NCBI RefSeq assembly: GCF_003938655.1
Contig: NZ_RJJT01000021.1
Coordinates: 50,755 to 114,754 of the forward strand
Origin: Rhizobium pisi
Lineage (GTDB): Bacteria > Pseudomonadota > Alphaproteobacteria > Rhizobiales > Rhizobiaceae
Length of the DNA stretch: 64,000 nucleotides
Reading direction: 5' to 3'
How positions within the stretch are numbered: position 1 is the first letter of the stretch; every line of letters starts with the position of its first letter. This document shows positions 25,616 through 35,517 of the stretch, piece by piece. The translations under genes were made by a program, and so were the position numbers. The notes below the pieces were generated by a model, which searched no databases, was not told the origin of the DNA, and saw only the letters and a list, made by a program, of their open reading frames with translations.

Positions 25616-28029
25616 CACCCGAGATAGGTCTGGGCGAGCAGATCGGAAAGCTGCTCCAATTCGCGTTCGAGCCGCTGATAGACCTCGACCCCCATGCCTT
25701 CAGGCGTCATCACCGCCAGGCCGGAATGGAGCCGCATCGCCTCGCGGTAGAAGGGCGACATCTGGCCGTTGATCAGCGCATTCGGCAGTTGCTCGACTTC
25801 GTGGTGGATCTCGTTCACCTGGAAAAGGACCGAGCGAGGGTTAAGGGGGTCGAGCGCCAGCAGGTCGGTGACGGTCAGCCGCGCCGTGTTGACGTTGTAG
25901 CGGCGGCGGTGGGTCATGACGCTATCGCCGATCTCGAGCAGCATGTCGAGCGCGCCGTCAGGGGCTTCCGCGCCGGACATGTGGCCGAGCAGACGCGTCA
26001 TATGCAGGCCGCGCTCGATATAGCGGCCGAGCGAAAGGAAGCGCCAGCCGGTGAAGCGGTACATGTTTTCGTGCACGAGACCGGCGAAGCCCGCAAGCTT
26101 GCGCAGGAGGATGGTCATCGCATGGCTGGCGTCGTCGCCCGCAGAGACGGTGACGTGAAAGCGGCGGGTCGTCTTTGCGAGATCGTTGAGCGCCAGCCAG
26201 CCGTCCGGCGAGAAACGGTCGCGGATGTTGCTGGCCGAATAAACGGCGCTGTCGATATTGCGCAGCAGCGTTTCCGGCACCGGCTCGGCGGTATCGATAT
26301 CGACGGCCGCGAGATAGGCGGAGACGTCGGCGAGCAGCGGCTGGCTGGGATCGGCAGCTTCGGCAAAACGCGCATGCCAGGCGCGCAGGATGCGCAACGC
26401 CCCTTCGGCGCGTTCGATGTAGCGGCCGAGCCAGAACAGATTGTCGGCCGCCCGGCTCGGCAGGCTGCCGGGCATGTTGCGGGTGAAGCTGCCTTCGGCC
26501 GGGAGCAAGGTGTGGCGCTCGACCGGCTTGTCGCTGACGATCCAGACGTCGGCGGCCGCTCCGCCCGATTGCATGGCGATTGCCGCGACATCGGCACCGG
26601 AGCCGATACGGGCGAAACCGCCGGGCATGATCTGCCAGCCGTTTGTGGTGCGGGCGGCGAAGACGCGCAGCGACATCGGCCGCGGCACGAGCTTGCCGTC
26701 CACCCAGGCCGGCGTCGTCGACAGCGTCACGACTTCCTGGCCGACCAGTTTCGGGCCGTCGGAATTCAGCCAGCCGGTGATGGAATCCTTGGCGGTCGCA
26801 CGCAGCGAAGAGCCGAGCACGGATTCGCCATTGTCGTCGAAGAAGGGAGCGCGGGAATAGGCCGGGCCGATCACCATCTTCTCGATATTCTCGGCGACAT
26901 GCTCGCGCTCTTCCTGCTGGCCGCACCACCAGGTGGCGATCGAGGGCAGTTGCAGATCCTTGCCCAGAAGATGCCGACAGATGGTCGGCATGAAGGCGAG
27001 AAGCGCCCGGGTTTCGAGAATGCCGGTGCCGAGCGCATTGACGATGGTGACGCTTTCGGCGCGCAGCGCTTCGACGAGGCCTGGCGTGCCGATATGCGAA
27101 TTCTGGTTCAGCTCCAGCGGATCGGCGAAGGCCGAATCGAGACGGCGCCAGAGCACGCCGATCGGCTTGAGGCCAGCGACCGTGCGCACCATGATGCGGC
27201 CCTTGACGACGGTGAGATCCTCGCCCTCAAGCAGCATGAAGCCGAGATAACGGGCGATGTAAGCGTGCTCGTAGTAGGTCTCGTTGGCGGGACCGGGCGT
27301 CAGCACGGCGATGCGGTCGTCGCCCGAATGCTTCATGCCCTGAAGCGCGTCGCGGAAGGCACCGAAGAAGGAGGCGAGGCGGTGGACCGGGGTTTCGGCA
27401 TAGATATCCGAGAAGGCCCGGGTTGTTGCGACACGGTTTTCCAGTGCGAAACCGGCGCCTGATGGAGCCTGCGTCCGGTCGGCCAGCACCCACCAGTTGC
27501 CGTCGGGCCCGCGTCCGATCTCGAAGGCGCAGAAATGCAGGTAGTGGCCGGATGCCGGCCGGATGCCCGCAAGCGGGCGCTGGAATTCGGGATTGGCGGC
27601 GATCAGCGCCGGCGGCAGAAAGCCTTCCTGCACCAGCCGGTTTTCGCCGTAAATATCGGCGACGATCGCCTCCAGGAGGTCGGCGCGCTGGACGAGGCCC
27701 GCCGATAGCGCCTGCCATTCGCGCTCGTCGATCAGCACCGGAATATGCGAGAGCGGCCAGGCGCGTTCGCCGGTGCCCTTGCTGCCATAGGCGCGATAGA
27801 AGACGCCGGCATCGCGCAGGTAGCGGTCGGCGCGGGCGAAACGCTCGGCGAGATCCTTTTCGGGCATTGCGCTCAGATGCGAGAGGAAGCGCTGCCAGAC
27901 GGGGCGGATCACGCCTTTGTTGTCGACCATCTCGTCAGCGGTACCAGGAGGCGGCGCATAGTCGAAGGCCGCATCCTTGATGCGGTCCTCTGCCTCTCCC
28001 CTGCGCTCCACTGCCGGCCTCTTACTCAT
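25615..28029 (-). CDS. Circularly permuted ATP-grasp ligase fused to alpha-E (DUF403) domain
   Basis: An 804-residue fusion from the ATG at 28029 (a TTG one codon earlier is in frame). Residues about 70-500 are a circularly permuted type 2 ATP-grasp domain (AYGSKGTGERAWPLSHIP; DRTQAPSGAGFALENR; LTPGPANETYYEHAYIARYL; LGTGILETRALLAF). Residues about 525-800 are the all-helical alpha-E domain (NLFWLGRYIERAEGALRILR; FLSLGRYIERGLHMTRLL). In many bacteria these are two adjacent genes; here they are fused. ATP-grasp enzymes join a carboxylate to an amine through an acylphosphate, so a peptide or amide product is expected. It is translationally coupled to the downstream transglutaminase gene and sits 37 bp after the DUF2126 gene. 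Confidence 0.9.
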   Translation of the reverse strand: MSKRPAVERRGEAEDRIKDAAFDYAPPPGTADEMVDNKGVIRPVWQRFLSHLSAMPEKDLAERFARADRYLRDAGVFYRAYGSKGTGERAWPLSHIPVLIDEREWQALSAGLVQRADLLEAIVADIYGENRLVQEGFLPPALIAANPEFQRPLAGIRPASGHYLHFCAFEIGRGPDGNWWVLADRTQAPSGAGFALENRVATTRAFSDIYAETPVHRLASFFGAFRDALQGMKHSGDDRIAVLTPGPANETYYEHAYIARYLGFMLLEGEDLTVVKGRIMVRTVAGLKPIGVLWRRLDSAFADPLELNQNSHIGTPGLVEALRAESVTIVNALGTGILETRALLAFMPTICRHLLGKDLQLPSIATWWCGQQEEREHVAENIEKMVIGPAYSRAPFFDDNGESVLGSSLRATAKDSITGWLNSDGPKLVGQEVVTLSTTPAWVDGKLVPRPMSLRVFAARTTNGWQIMPGGFARIGSGADVAAIAMQSGGAAADVWIVSDKPVERHTLLPAEGSFTRNMPGSLPSRAADNLFWLGRYIERAEGALRILRAWHARFAEAADPSQPLLADVSAYLAAVDIDTAEPVPETLLRNIDSAVYSASNIRDRFSPDGWLALNDLAKTTRRFHVTVSAGDDASHAMTILLRKLAGFAGLVHENMYRFTGWRFLSLGRYIERGLHMTRLLGHMSGAEAPDGALDMLLEIGDSVMTHRRRYNVNTARLTVTDLLALDPLNPRSVLFQVNEIHHEVEQLPNALINGQMSPFYREAMRLHSGLAVMTPEGMGVEVYQRLERELEQLSDLLAQTYLG

Positions 28030-28066
28030 CAAATTCCAACCTTAACCCTCGGCGTAGCCCCCGGCC

Positions 28067-31000
28067 TTAAATTCCGGCGGGCCGCCTCAGATCCAACGTC
28101 AGCGGGAATTCCGGCGAACCCGCCTCGGCGCGCGGGATATAACCGCCCGCCGTATGACCCCACGGCTCGAAGCGGGCGAGCCGCCTTGCTTCCGCCTCGT
28201 TGCCGTTAACCGGGAAGGTGTCATAGGTCCGGCCGCCCGGATGGGCAACATGATAGATGCAGCCGCCGATCGAACGCTTCGACCATGTATCATAAATGTC
28301 AAAAGTCAAAGGCGTGTTGATCGGCAGGACGGGATGCAGGCCGGAGGCAGGCTGCCACGCCTTGTAACGGACGCCGGCGACCGAGACGCCCGAGGTGCCG
28401 GTCGGCGTCAGCGGCAGGGTGCGGCCGTTGCAGGTGACGGTATAGCGCGAGGTATTGTTGGTCTCGAGCCGCACCTGAAGGCGTTCGACGGAGCTGTCGA
28501 CGTAACGGACGGTGCCGCCCGGCGCCCCTTCCTCGCCCATGACATGCCAAGGCTCCAGCGCCTGGCGCAGTTCCAGCTTCGAGCCTTCGTATTCGACCTC
28601 GCCGCAGAAGGGGAAGCGGAATTCGAGCTGGGCCTTGAACCATTCCGGGCTGAGGTCGAAGCCGTTTTCGCCAAGATCGGCGAGCACGTCGAGGAAATCG
28701 GCCCAGACAAAATGCGGCAGCATGAAACGGTCGTGCAGGGTCGTGCCCCAGCGGACGAACTTGCCGTCGACCGGGTTGACCCAGAAGCGGGCGATCAGCG
28801 CGCGCACCAGCAATTGCTGCGCGAGCGACATGCGCGCGTTCGGCGGCATCTCGAAGCCGCGGAACTCGATGAGGCCGAGCCGTCCGGTCGGGCCGTCGGG
28901 CGAAAACAGCTTGTCGATGCAGATTTCGGCGCGGTGAGTGTTGCCGGTGACATCGGTCAGCAGATTGCGGAACAGGCGGTCGACGAGCCAGGGCAGCGGC
29001 TGCTGGCCGCGGCCGGGTGCTCCGATCTGTGCCATGGCGATCTCCAGCTCGTAGAGGCTGTCGTGGCGGGCCTCGTCGATGCGCGGCGCCTGGCTGGTCG
29101 GGCCGATGAACATGCCGGAGAAAAGATAGGAGAGCGAGGGGTGGCGCTGCCAGTGGAGGACGACGCTCTTCAAGAGATCGGGACGGCGCAGGAAGGGGCT
29201 GTTGTTCGGATTGGCGCTGCCCACGACGACATGGTTGCCGCCGCCGGTGCCGGTGTGGCGGCCGTCGATCATGAACTTGTCGGCGCCGAGCCGGGTGGCG
29301 CGCGCCTCTTCGTAGATCGCCGTGGTGATATCGACGCATTCCTTCCAGTTCGAGGCCGGATGGATATTGACCTCGATGACGCCGGGATCCGGGGCGACGC
29401 GGATGACGTTGATGCGCTCGTCCTGCGGCGGCGGGTAACCTTCGATATGGACGGGAAGCTTGAGTTCGGTGGCGGCGTTTTCGGCCGCGGCGATCAGCTC
29501 GAGATAATCCTCAATGCGTTCGACCGGCGGCATGAAGACGCAGAGCCTGCCGTCGCGCGGCTCGACCGACATGGCGGTGCGCACGGCCCCGCCGATTTCG
29601 CCCAGCGTCTGTTCAATCCGTCCGCGATTGCTCTCGTCGGCATGGAAGGAGGCTTCCGGCATGGCGCGGCCGGCCGGCACGAAAACGTCGGGCAGCGGTT
29701 GGCGCGGAATGGTCGGATCGGCCGGGTGGATATAGGGATAACGTGCCGGCGGAACATAGGGCAATGTGCCGAGCGGCAGGCGGTAACCGATCGGGCTGTC
29801 GCCGGGGACGAGGAAGATCTTGCCGCGGCGGGTGCGCCATTTCTCGCGGATCCAGACGCGCGCTTCGGCCGGTTTGGCATTCCACGCCTGAACCGGAAGG
29901 AGGTAACCTGTGGGGACGGTGAGGCCGCGGGCAAAGACGCGGGCGATACGGTTGCGCTCCTCGGGGTCTTTCAATTTCGAATTCGACGGATCGACGTTTT
30001 CAGGAAGACTGCCTTCCTTGATGATCCAGTCGGCAGTATCCTCATAGGCTGGCTGCACCATGTCGGGCTTGATCGCCAATTCCTTGGCGATCGCCGTCAA
30101 GAGCTTCTCTGCATCCTCGGCCGCAACACCGGTATCCTTGCCTTCGGCGGCGACCAGATCGAGGTTCTGCCAGATTGGCTTTCCGTCGCGGCGCCAGTAG
30201 AGCGAAAAGGTCCAGCGCGGCAGGCTTTCGCCCGGATACCATTTGCCCTGGCCGTAATGCAGGAAGCCGCCGGGGGCGAAGCGCTCATGCAGCCGGCGGT
30301 TCAGGCTGTCGGCCTTTTCGCGCTTGGTCGGGCCGACGGCGGCGGTGTTCCACTCCTCGGACTGGAAATCGTCGATCGAGACGAAGGTCGGCTCGCCGCC
30401 CATCGTCAGGTGCACGTCTTCGGCTTCGAGGACGCGGTCGACCTTTTCGCCGAGTTGATTGAGCTCTTCCCAGCTTTCATCGGAGAAGGGCTTGGTGATG
30501 CGCGGGTGCTCGGCGACGCGCGAGACCTTCATGTCGAAGGCGAATTCGGTTTCGGCCTCGCCGAAATAACCGCCCGAGATCGGGGCGGCGTTGCGGTAAT
30601 GCGGCGTGGCGGCAAGCGGGATATGGCTTTCACCGGTCAGGAGGCCGGACGTCGGATCGAGGCCGACCCAGCCGGCGCCGGGCAGATAGACCTCGGCCCA
30701 GGCATGCAGGTCGGTGAAATCGACCTCGGTGCCGGAGGGACCGTCGAGCGCCTTCAGATCCGGCGTCAGCTGGATGAGGTAACCGGAGACGAAGCGGGCG
30801 GCAAGGCCGAGATGGCGGAGGATTTGGACGAGCAGCCAGCTGGTGTCGCGGCAGGAGCCCTTGGCGGTTTCCAGCGTCTCCTCCGGCGTCTGGACGCCGG
30901 CTTCCATGCGGATGACATAGCCGATCTGCCGCTGCAGGCGTGCATTCAAACCGACGACCATATCGACCGTCGGCTGGCCGGGCGACCAGTCGAGCGTCGG

Positions 31001-31393
31001 CAGCAGCGCCTTGAGGCGCGGGCCGGCCGGCTCCGGTGTCATATAGATCGACAGATCCTCGCGGATCGTTTCAGGATAGTCGAAGGGCCATTTGGTCGCT
31101 TCTTCCTCGACGAAGAAGTCGAAGGGATTGTAGACCGTCATATCGGCGACGAGGTCGACCTCGATCTTGAACTCCGTCACCGGGTCCGGGAAGACATAGC
31201 GGGCAAGGTAGTTGCCGTAGGGGTCCTGCTGCAGATTGACGAAGTGATTGGAGGGCGTGACCTTCAGCGAGTGGCTGAGCACCCGTGTCTTCGAATGCGA
31301 GGCCGGTTTCAACCGGATGATCTGTGGGCCGAGCTGGACCGGTTTGTCGTAGGTGTAGTGCGTCAGGTGATAGATGCTGGCTTTGATCGACAT
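28067..31393 (-). CDS. Large transglutaminase-DUF2126 protein
   Basis: An 1108-residue cytosolic protein heading the three-gene minus-strand cluster. The N-terminal third is a transglutaminase-like peptidase with beta-sandwich lead (about 1-130) and triad Cys181 (KGSCRDTSWL), His230 (DLHAWAEVYLP) and Asp246 (GLDPTSG). The rest (about 300-1108) is DUF2126, with GPTKREKADSLNRRL, the glycine-rich GTGGGNHVVVG near residue 715 and LIEFRGFEMPPNARMSLAQQ. DUF2126 has been proposed to be an amide-forming ligase module; I recall this and have not verified it. The gene therefore appears to combine cleavage and ligation activities, mirroring its two downstream partners. It ends 37 bp before the ATP-grasp gene. 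Confidence 0.9.
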   Translation of the reverse strand: MSIKASIYHLTHYTYDKPVQLGPQIIRLKPASHSKTRVLSHSLKVTPSNHFVNLQQDPYGNYLARYVFPDPVTEFKIEVDLVADMTVYNPFDFFVEEEATKWPFDYPETIREDLSIYMTPEPAGPRLKALLPTLDWSPGQPTVDMVVGLNARLQRQIGYVIRMEAGVQTPEETLETAKGSCRDTSWLLVQILRHLGLAARFVSGYLIQLTPDLKALDGPSGTEVDFTDLHAWAEVYLPGAGWVGLDPTSGLLTGESHIPLAATPHYRNAAPISGGYFGEAETEFAFDMKVSRVAEHPRITKPFSDESWEELNQLGEKVDRVLEAEDVHLTMGGEPTFVSIDDFQSEEWNTAAVGPTKREKADSLNRRLHERFAPGGFLHYGQGKWYPGESLPRWTFSLYWRRDGKPIWQNLDLVAAEGKDTGVAAEDAEKLLTAIAKELAIKPDMVQPAYEDTADWIIKEGSLPENVDPSNSKLKDPEERNRIARVFARGLTVPTGYLLPVQAWNAKPAEARVWIREKWRTRRGKIFLVPGDSPIGYRLPLGTLPYVPPARYPYIHPADPTIPRQPLPDVFVPAGRAMPEASFHADESNRGRIEQTLGEIGGAVRTAMSVEPRDGRLCVFMPPVERIEDYLELIAAAENAATELKLPVHIEGYPPPQDERINVIRVAPDPGVIEVNIHPASNWKECVDITTAIYEEARATRLGADKFMIDGRHTGTGGGNHVVVGSANPNNSPFLRRPDLLKSVVLHWQRHPSLSYLFSGMFIGPTSQAPRIDEARHDSLYELEIAMAQIGAPGRGQQPLPWLVDRLFRNLLTDVTGNTHRAEICIDKLFSPDGPTGRLGLIEFRGFEMPPNARMSLAQQLLVRALIARFWVNPVDGKFVRWGTTLHDRFMLPHFVWADFLDVLADLGENGFDLSPEWFKAQLEFRFPFCGEVEYEGSKLELRQALEPWHVMGEEGAPGGTVRYVDSSVERLQVRLETNNTSRYTVTCNGRTLPLTPTGTSGVSVAGVRYKAWQPASGLHPVLPINTPLTFDIYDTWSKRSIGGCIYHVAHPGGRTYDTFPVNGNEAEARRLARFEPWGHTAGGYIPRAEAGSPEFPLTLDLRRPAGI

Positions 31394-31495
31394 ATTTCTC
31401 TTTTTATCCGGCGCGCATCGTTGTGCGGCTTGCTGTTCCCGAAATCAGTGTGTGCAATGCAGCGAAAGAAAGCAAGGTGGAAAGGTCTCCGGCTT

Positions 31496-32878
31496 TTATG
31501 CCGCCTTGGCGAAGGTGACGGTGGCCTTCAGGCCCCGGCCGCCCATTCCAGGCTCCAGCGTCAGGGCGGCATTGAAAAGATTGGCGATTTCTTCGACAAT
31601 CGGCAGGCCGAGGCCGGCGCCTGGCGCGCCGGATTCATTGCCGCGCGAAAAACGCCCGCGCACTGCCTCCAGCTTCTCGCGCGGAATGCCGGGGCCGTTG
31701 TCCTCGACTTCGAGGCGGATCGTCTCAGGAGATGCGACGATGCGGACGGTGACCTCCGCTCCCTGGCCGGCATAGGCGATGGCGTTGCCCGCCAAATTGC
31801 GCAGCAATTCGCCGATCAGCAGCGATTCGGCGCGGATCATCGCTGGGCTCTCGCCCTCGAAGCCGAGATCGATGCCGGCGACGGCGGCCGTCGGGATCTG
31901 CTCGCCGGTGATTTCCTGCGCGATGGCGGCGAGATCGATTGATGTGGCGGTCAGCGCTTCCTTGGCGGTGGCGGCGTCGATCTTCGCCATCAGCAGAAGC
32001 TGGGCAAGGATGCGCTCGGCATGGGCCACGGCCTGGTCGCCCTTCAGAGCCGCCGCCTGGGCCTCGTCAAGCGAGCCGGCGCGGGCGGAAAGGGCGAGCT
32101 GGGTGCGGATGATGGCAAGCGGCGTGCGCAGCTGGTGGCTGGCATTGCCGGTGAAATGGCGCAGTGCATCGAGCGCCGACTGCAGGCGGACCATGAAGGA
32201 ATTCACCGTACCGACCAGCGGCTCGACTTCACTCGGCACGGTCTCCTCGATCGGATGCAGATCATCGGGGCTGCGCTCACCGATGGCGTCGCCGAGCTTG
32301 TAGAGCGGGCGCAGCGCCACCGTGACCGAGATCCAGACGATGACGGCCGCGCCCACGATCATGAAGGCGAGGCGTAGCGCCGAGCGGACGAGGATCGCCT
32401 GCGCCAGCTGCCGGCGAGCGATGGTGGTTTCGGCGACGGTGACGACGAAGGGCACGGAGCGGATACCGGTCGAGGCGGAGCGTTCGAGCGTCGCCACACG
32501 GATCGGTTCGCCCCGGAAGGTATCGTCGGCGAAGGCGGCGGCATCGCCCGGCGCCTTCTTCAGGACCGGCAGGGATTGATAGCCTGTGATGAATTGGCCC
32601 GGCGGGCCGTCAACACGGTAGAAGACGCGGTCTTGCGCTGCCGAGGTCAGCATTTCAAGCGCGACATAGGGGATGTCGACCTGCAGCGTCCCATCCTCGG
32701 CGACGACGACGCGTTCGGCGATTGCGAGTGCCGAGCCGGCAAGCACGCGGTCGGAAACGATGTTCGAGGTCTGGACCGCCTCGCGATAGGTATCGGCGAG
32801 CGCCAGCGTGCCGATGACGGCTGTCGAGACGAGAAGCCAGAAGAGCAGCCGGCGCCTGAGGGAATAGGCTGCTTTCAT
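31496..32878 (-). CDS. TctE-like sensor histidine kinase (2CSK_N type)
   Basis: Inner-membrane kinase of 460 residues. The first membrane helix is at about 10-30; the periplasmic domain (about 35-160; DRVLAGSALAIAERV, VDIPYVALEMLTSAAQD, VFYRVDGPPG) has the pattern of the 2CSK_N domain found in TctE/QseC-type kinases. A second helix is at about 165-188, then HAMP, the DHp domain with phospho-acceptor His248 (NASHQLRTPLAI), and the ATPase domain (NLAGNAIAYAG, DNGPGIP, GAGLGLPIV). Its start overlaps the stop of the response regulator gene by four bases (ATGA). TctE-type kinases control tricarboxylate uptake; tctCBA lies about 7 kb away. Confidence 0.92.
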   Translation of the reverse strand: MKAAYSLRRRLLFWLLVSTAVIGTLALADTYREAVQTSNIVSDRVLAGSALAIAERVVVAEDGTLQVDIPYVALEMLTSAAQDRVFYRVDGPPGQFITGYQSLPVLKKAPGDAAAFADDTFRGEPIRVATLERSASTGIRSVPFVVTVAETTIARRQLAQAILVRSALRLAFMIVGAAVIVWISVTVALRPLYKLGDAIGERSPDDLHPIEETVPSEVEPLVGTVNSFMVRLQSALDALRHFTGNASHQLRTPLAIIRTQLALSARAGSLDEAQAAALKGDQAVAHAERILAQLLLMAKIDAATAKEALTATSIDLAAIAQEITGEQIPTAAVAGIDLGFEGESPAMIRAESLLIGELLRNLAGNAIAYAGQGAEVTVRIVASPETIRLEVEDNGPGIPREKLEAVRGRFSRGNESGAPGAGLGLPIVEEIANLFNAALTLEPGMGGRGLKATVTFAKAA

Positions 32879-33552
32879 GGGGTCTCTGGCAGCTTGTCGA
32901 GATAATAGCCGATGCCGCGGGCGGTCTTGACCGTCAGGCCGTGCGGCGAGAGGCGTTTCCTCAGACGGCTGACATATTGCTCGATGGCATTTGCGGAAAT
33001 GTCGTCGTCGAAGGCCGTCAGCGACTGCATGATCGCTTCCTTGGCGACGACCTTGCCGGCCCTCATGAAGAGAATTTCGAGTAGACCGAGCTCGCGGGCG
33101 GGAATATCGAGGGGTGTCGCGCCTGATGAAAAGGTGCGGGAGGTGAGATCGAAGGAAATGCCGCCGAAGCCGACCGTCGCAGAACGCAACCCGGCCTGGC
33201 GGCGCAGCAACACGCGCACACGTGCCTCGAATTCGGCAATGTCGAAAGGTTTGATCAGATAGTCGTCGGCGCCGAGATCGAGACCCTTCACCCGTTCTTC
33301 CGGCGTGCCGCGCGCCGTCAGGATGAGGACGGCAGCCTGATTTTGCCGGGCCCGCATGGCGCGCAGCACGTCGAGCCCGTCCATCTCGGGCAAGTTGAGG
33401 TCGAGAATGACAAGATCGAAATTTTCCGCGGCGATGACCGCATTGGCGGATGCCCCGTCATGGACGACATCGACGGCATGGCCCGTGCCCCGCAAGATCG
33501 CCGACAGGCCGTCGGCCAGCGCGATATTGTCTTCGGTGAGCAGGATACGCAC
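32875..33552 (-). CDS. OmpR-family response regulator (TctD-like)
   Basis: Response regulator of 225 residues: receiver domain (about 1-115) with acidic pocket Glu7/Asp8, phospho-acceptor Asp51 (LVILDLNLPEMDG), a conserved Thr in LILTARG and Lys in DYLIKPF, followed by an OmpR/PhoB winged helix (about 125-220; ISANAIEQYVSRLRKRL; TVKTARGIGYYL). It precedes and overlaps the kinase gene by 4 nt, so the two form a co-translated pair. The TctD-like label rests on the kinase's sensor type. Targets are unknown. Confidence 0.92.
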   Translation of the reverse strand: MRILLTEDNIALADGLSAILRGTGHAVDVVHDGASANAVIAAENFDLVILDLNLPEMDGLDVLRAMRARQNQAAVLILTARGTPEERVKGLDLGADDYLIKPFDIAEFEARVRVLLRRQAGLRSATVGFGGISFDLTSRTFSSGATPLDIPARELGLLEILFMRAGKVVAKEAIMQSLTAFDDDISANAIEQYVSRLRKRLSPHGLTVKTARGIGYYLDKLPETP

Positions 33553-33648
33553 GGATGTTCCCCCGATTTTTCAAGGGAGATTACAGAGGTGACGGAGGGA
33601 TGTCACAGCGATTTTCAGATTGGGTGAACGGCCAGGAAAAGCTCGACC

Positions 33649-35517
33649 TCAGCTCCCGGTCTTCTCGATGCGTTCACGCTGCGTCATCGCGGCGGCGAGG
33701 AGCTTCTGGAAGCGGGGATCGTGGCGAATATTGTCGAGGTCGGAATCATTGTTGAACCATTTGATATGATAGACCGAGCTGTTCGGAAGCAGCCGCTCCA
33801 GGAGGTCGATCGCCTTGTCGACATCGCCGAGGACGGAGTGAACGCAGGCGAGATTATACTGGGCGACGATGTCGTCAGGGTCGATGGCGAGCGCGCGTGC
33901 GGCCCAGTCTCGCGCCCTTGCCGCATCGCCGAGATGGGCAAGCGCCAGCGCGCCGCGATGGGCAGGACCTGAATTTTCCGGGTTGAGGTTCAGCGCGCGT
34001 TCGGCGCGCTGCAGGCCGAGGCGCGCCCAGTTTTCCGTATCCACCATGCGGCCGAGCGACCGGTAGGCGGTCATCAGATGTATAGGCGAGACGTAGTCGT
34101 CAGGGCGGATATCGGCGGCACGGGTGAAATATTGAACGGCATCGGCAAAGTCGCCGCGCATGAAGAAGAAGCGGGCATAGTGGAAATTCGCCTCGTAGAG
34201 GTTCGGGTCGAGCGCCAGCGCACGCTCGAAGGCGGCGATCGCCTTTTCGTCCTGGCCGCTCTGATGCAGGGCGAGGCCGCGCGAGGCATGGGCTTCAGGC
34301 AGATCCGGATCGAGCTCGAGGGCGCGGGCGCTCATGTCGAGGATGCGTCTCAGCGGCACGTCATCCGGCGACCAATCGCGGATCGCGGCGTCGCAATCGG
34401 CAATGCCGGCATAGGCGCGGGCATAGTCGGGATCGAGTTCGACTGCCTTGTAGAACATGCGTCTTGCGAGCTGGAGGTAGGATTTCGTCCAGGTGTGGGA
34501 AAGCTGTCGGCCTCTGAGATAATAGGTATAGGCCTCGACATTGGCGGTCGGCTCGTTGGCGATCGCCTTCTTCTCCTCCGGCAGCAGGCGCACCTTCAAC
34601 TGGCCGACGATCGCATGGGTGATCTCGTCCTGGATCGCAAAGATATCGGTCATGTCGCGGTCGTAGCGCTCGGCCCAGAGGTGGTCACCATTGGCGGTGT
34701 CGATCAACTGGCCGGAGATTCGCACGCGCTTGCCGACGATGCGGACACTTCCCTCGAGCACGTAGCGCACGCCGAGCTCCTGGGCGAGCGGCTTCACCTT
34801 CACCGATGTGCCCTTGTAGGTGAAGATGGTGTTGCGCGGCACGACGTGCAGGCTGGAGATCTTGGAGAGATCGGTGATGATGTCTTCGGTGATGCCGTCG
34901 GAGAAATAATCCTGATCGGCGTCACCGCTCATATTGGTGAAGGGCAGAACGGCGATGAAGCAGGTGTTGCGGTTCTGCGCGACCAACCTGGTGGACGTCG
35001 GCGGCACGAAGGTGACGGTATAGACCTGAACGGGCTGCCGGATGTTCTTCAACGAATGCTCGCCGATGAATTCGAAACCGAGATTGAGGCGCGAACCGAC
35101 CTGATCGCGCACCGAAGCGGACACGGCGATGCCGCCCGGCGGGGCGATGCGTTCAAGCCTGGCGGCAAGATTGACGCCATCGCCGAATATGTCGCCGTTC
35201 TCGACCACGACGTCGCCGAGATTGATGCCGATGCGGAACTCGACGCGCTCGTCTTTGGGCACGTTCTCGTTGCGGGCCGACATGCTGCGCTGGATTTCGG
35301 CGGCGCAGGCGACCGCATTCACCACGCTCTGGAACTCGGCAAGGATGCCGTCGCCGGTGAGTTTGACGATCCTGCCCTTGTAGTCCGAGATACGAATATC
35401 GACCAGCTCGCAGCGATGGCGGTTCAATGCCTGCAGCGTGCCTGACTCATCGATGCCCATCAGCCGGCTGTAGCCGACGACATCCGCAGCGAGAATAGCG
35501 CTCAGTCGTCGTTCCAT
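33649..35517 (-). CDS. Soluble class III adenylate cyclase with TolB-like and TPR domains
   Basis: Cytosolic protein of 622 residues from the ATG at 35517, preceded by GGGAGGGG; an ATG four codons upstream is less likely because MERRLSAILAADVVGYSRLM is the family N-terminus. Residues 1-180 form the cyclase domain with metal aspartates in LAADVVGYS (Asp12) and KLTGDGILAEF, and GDGVNLAARLE near the end. A TolB-like segment follows (about 205-330; IAVLPFTNMSGDADQDYFSDGI; YVLEGSVRIVGKRVRISGQL), then tetratricopeptide-like repeats (about 355-610; LHQSGQDEKAIAAFERALAL). Proteins with this order are very common in rhizobia and their inputs are mostly unknown. It is divergent from the MerR gene. Confidence 0.9.
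   Translation of the reverse strand: MERRLSAILAADVVGYSRLMGIDESGTLQALNRHRCELVDIRISDYKGRIVKLTGDGILAEFQSVVNAVACAAEIQRSMSARNENVPKDERVEFRIGINLGDVVVENGDIFGDGVNLAARLERIAPPGGIAVSASVRDQVGSRLNLGFEFIGEHSLKNIRQPVQVYTVTFVPPTSTRLVAQNRNTCFIAVLPFTNMSGDADQDYFSDGITEDIITDLSKISSLHVVPRNTIFTYKGTSVKVKPLAQELGVRYVLEGSVRIVGKRVRISGQLIDTANGDHLWAERYDRDMTDIFAIQDEITHAIVGQLKVRLLPEEKKAIANEPTANVEAYTYYLRGRQLSHTWTKSYLQLARRMFYKAVELDPDYARAYAGIADCDAAIRDWSPDDVPLRRILDMSARALELDPDLPEAHASRGLALHQSGQDEKAIAAFERALALDPNLYEANFHYARFFFMRGDFADAVQYFTRAADIRPDDYVSPIHLMTAYRSLGRMVDTENWARLGLQRAERALNLNPENSGPAHRGALALAHLGDAARARDWAARALAIDPDDIVAQYNLACVHSVLGDVDKAIDLLERLLPNSSVYHIKWFNNDSDLDNIRHDPRFQKLLAAAMTQRERIEKTGS

Noticed and set aside
28154..31942. A 1262-codon open frame on the plus strand opposite the DUF2126 gene
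   Set aside because: It mirrors the codon pattern of a real gene in GC-rich DNA, is Arg/Ala/Gly/Asp-rich without domains, and extends into the adjacent gene.
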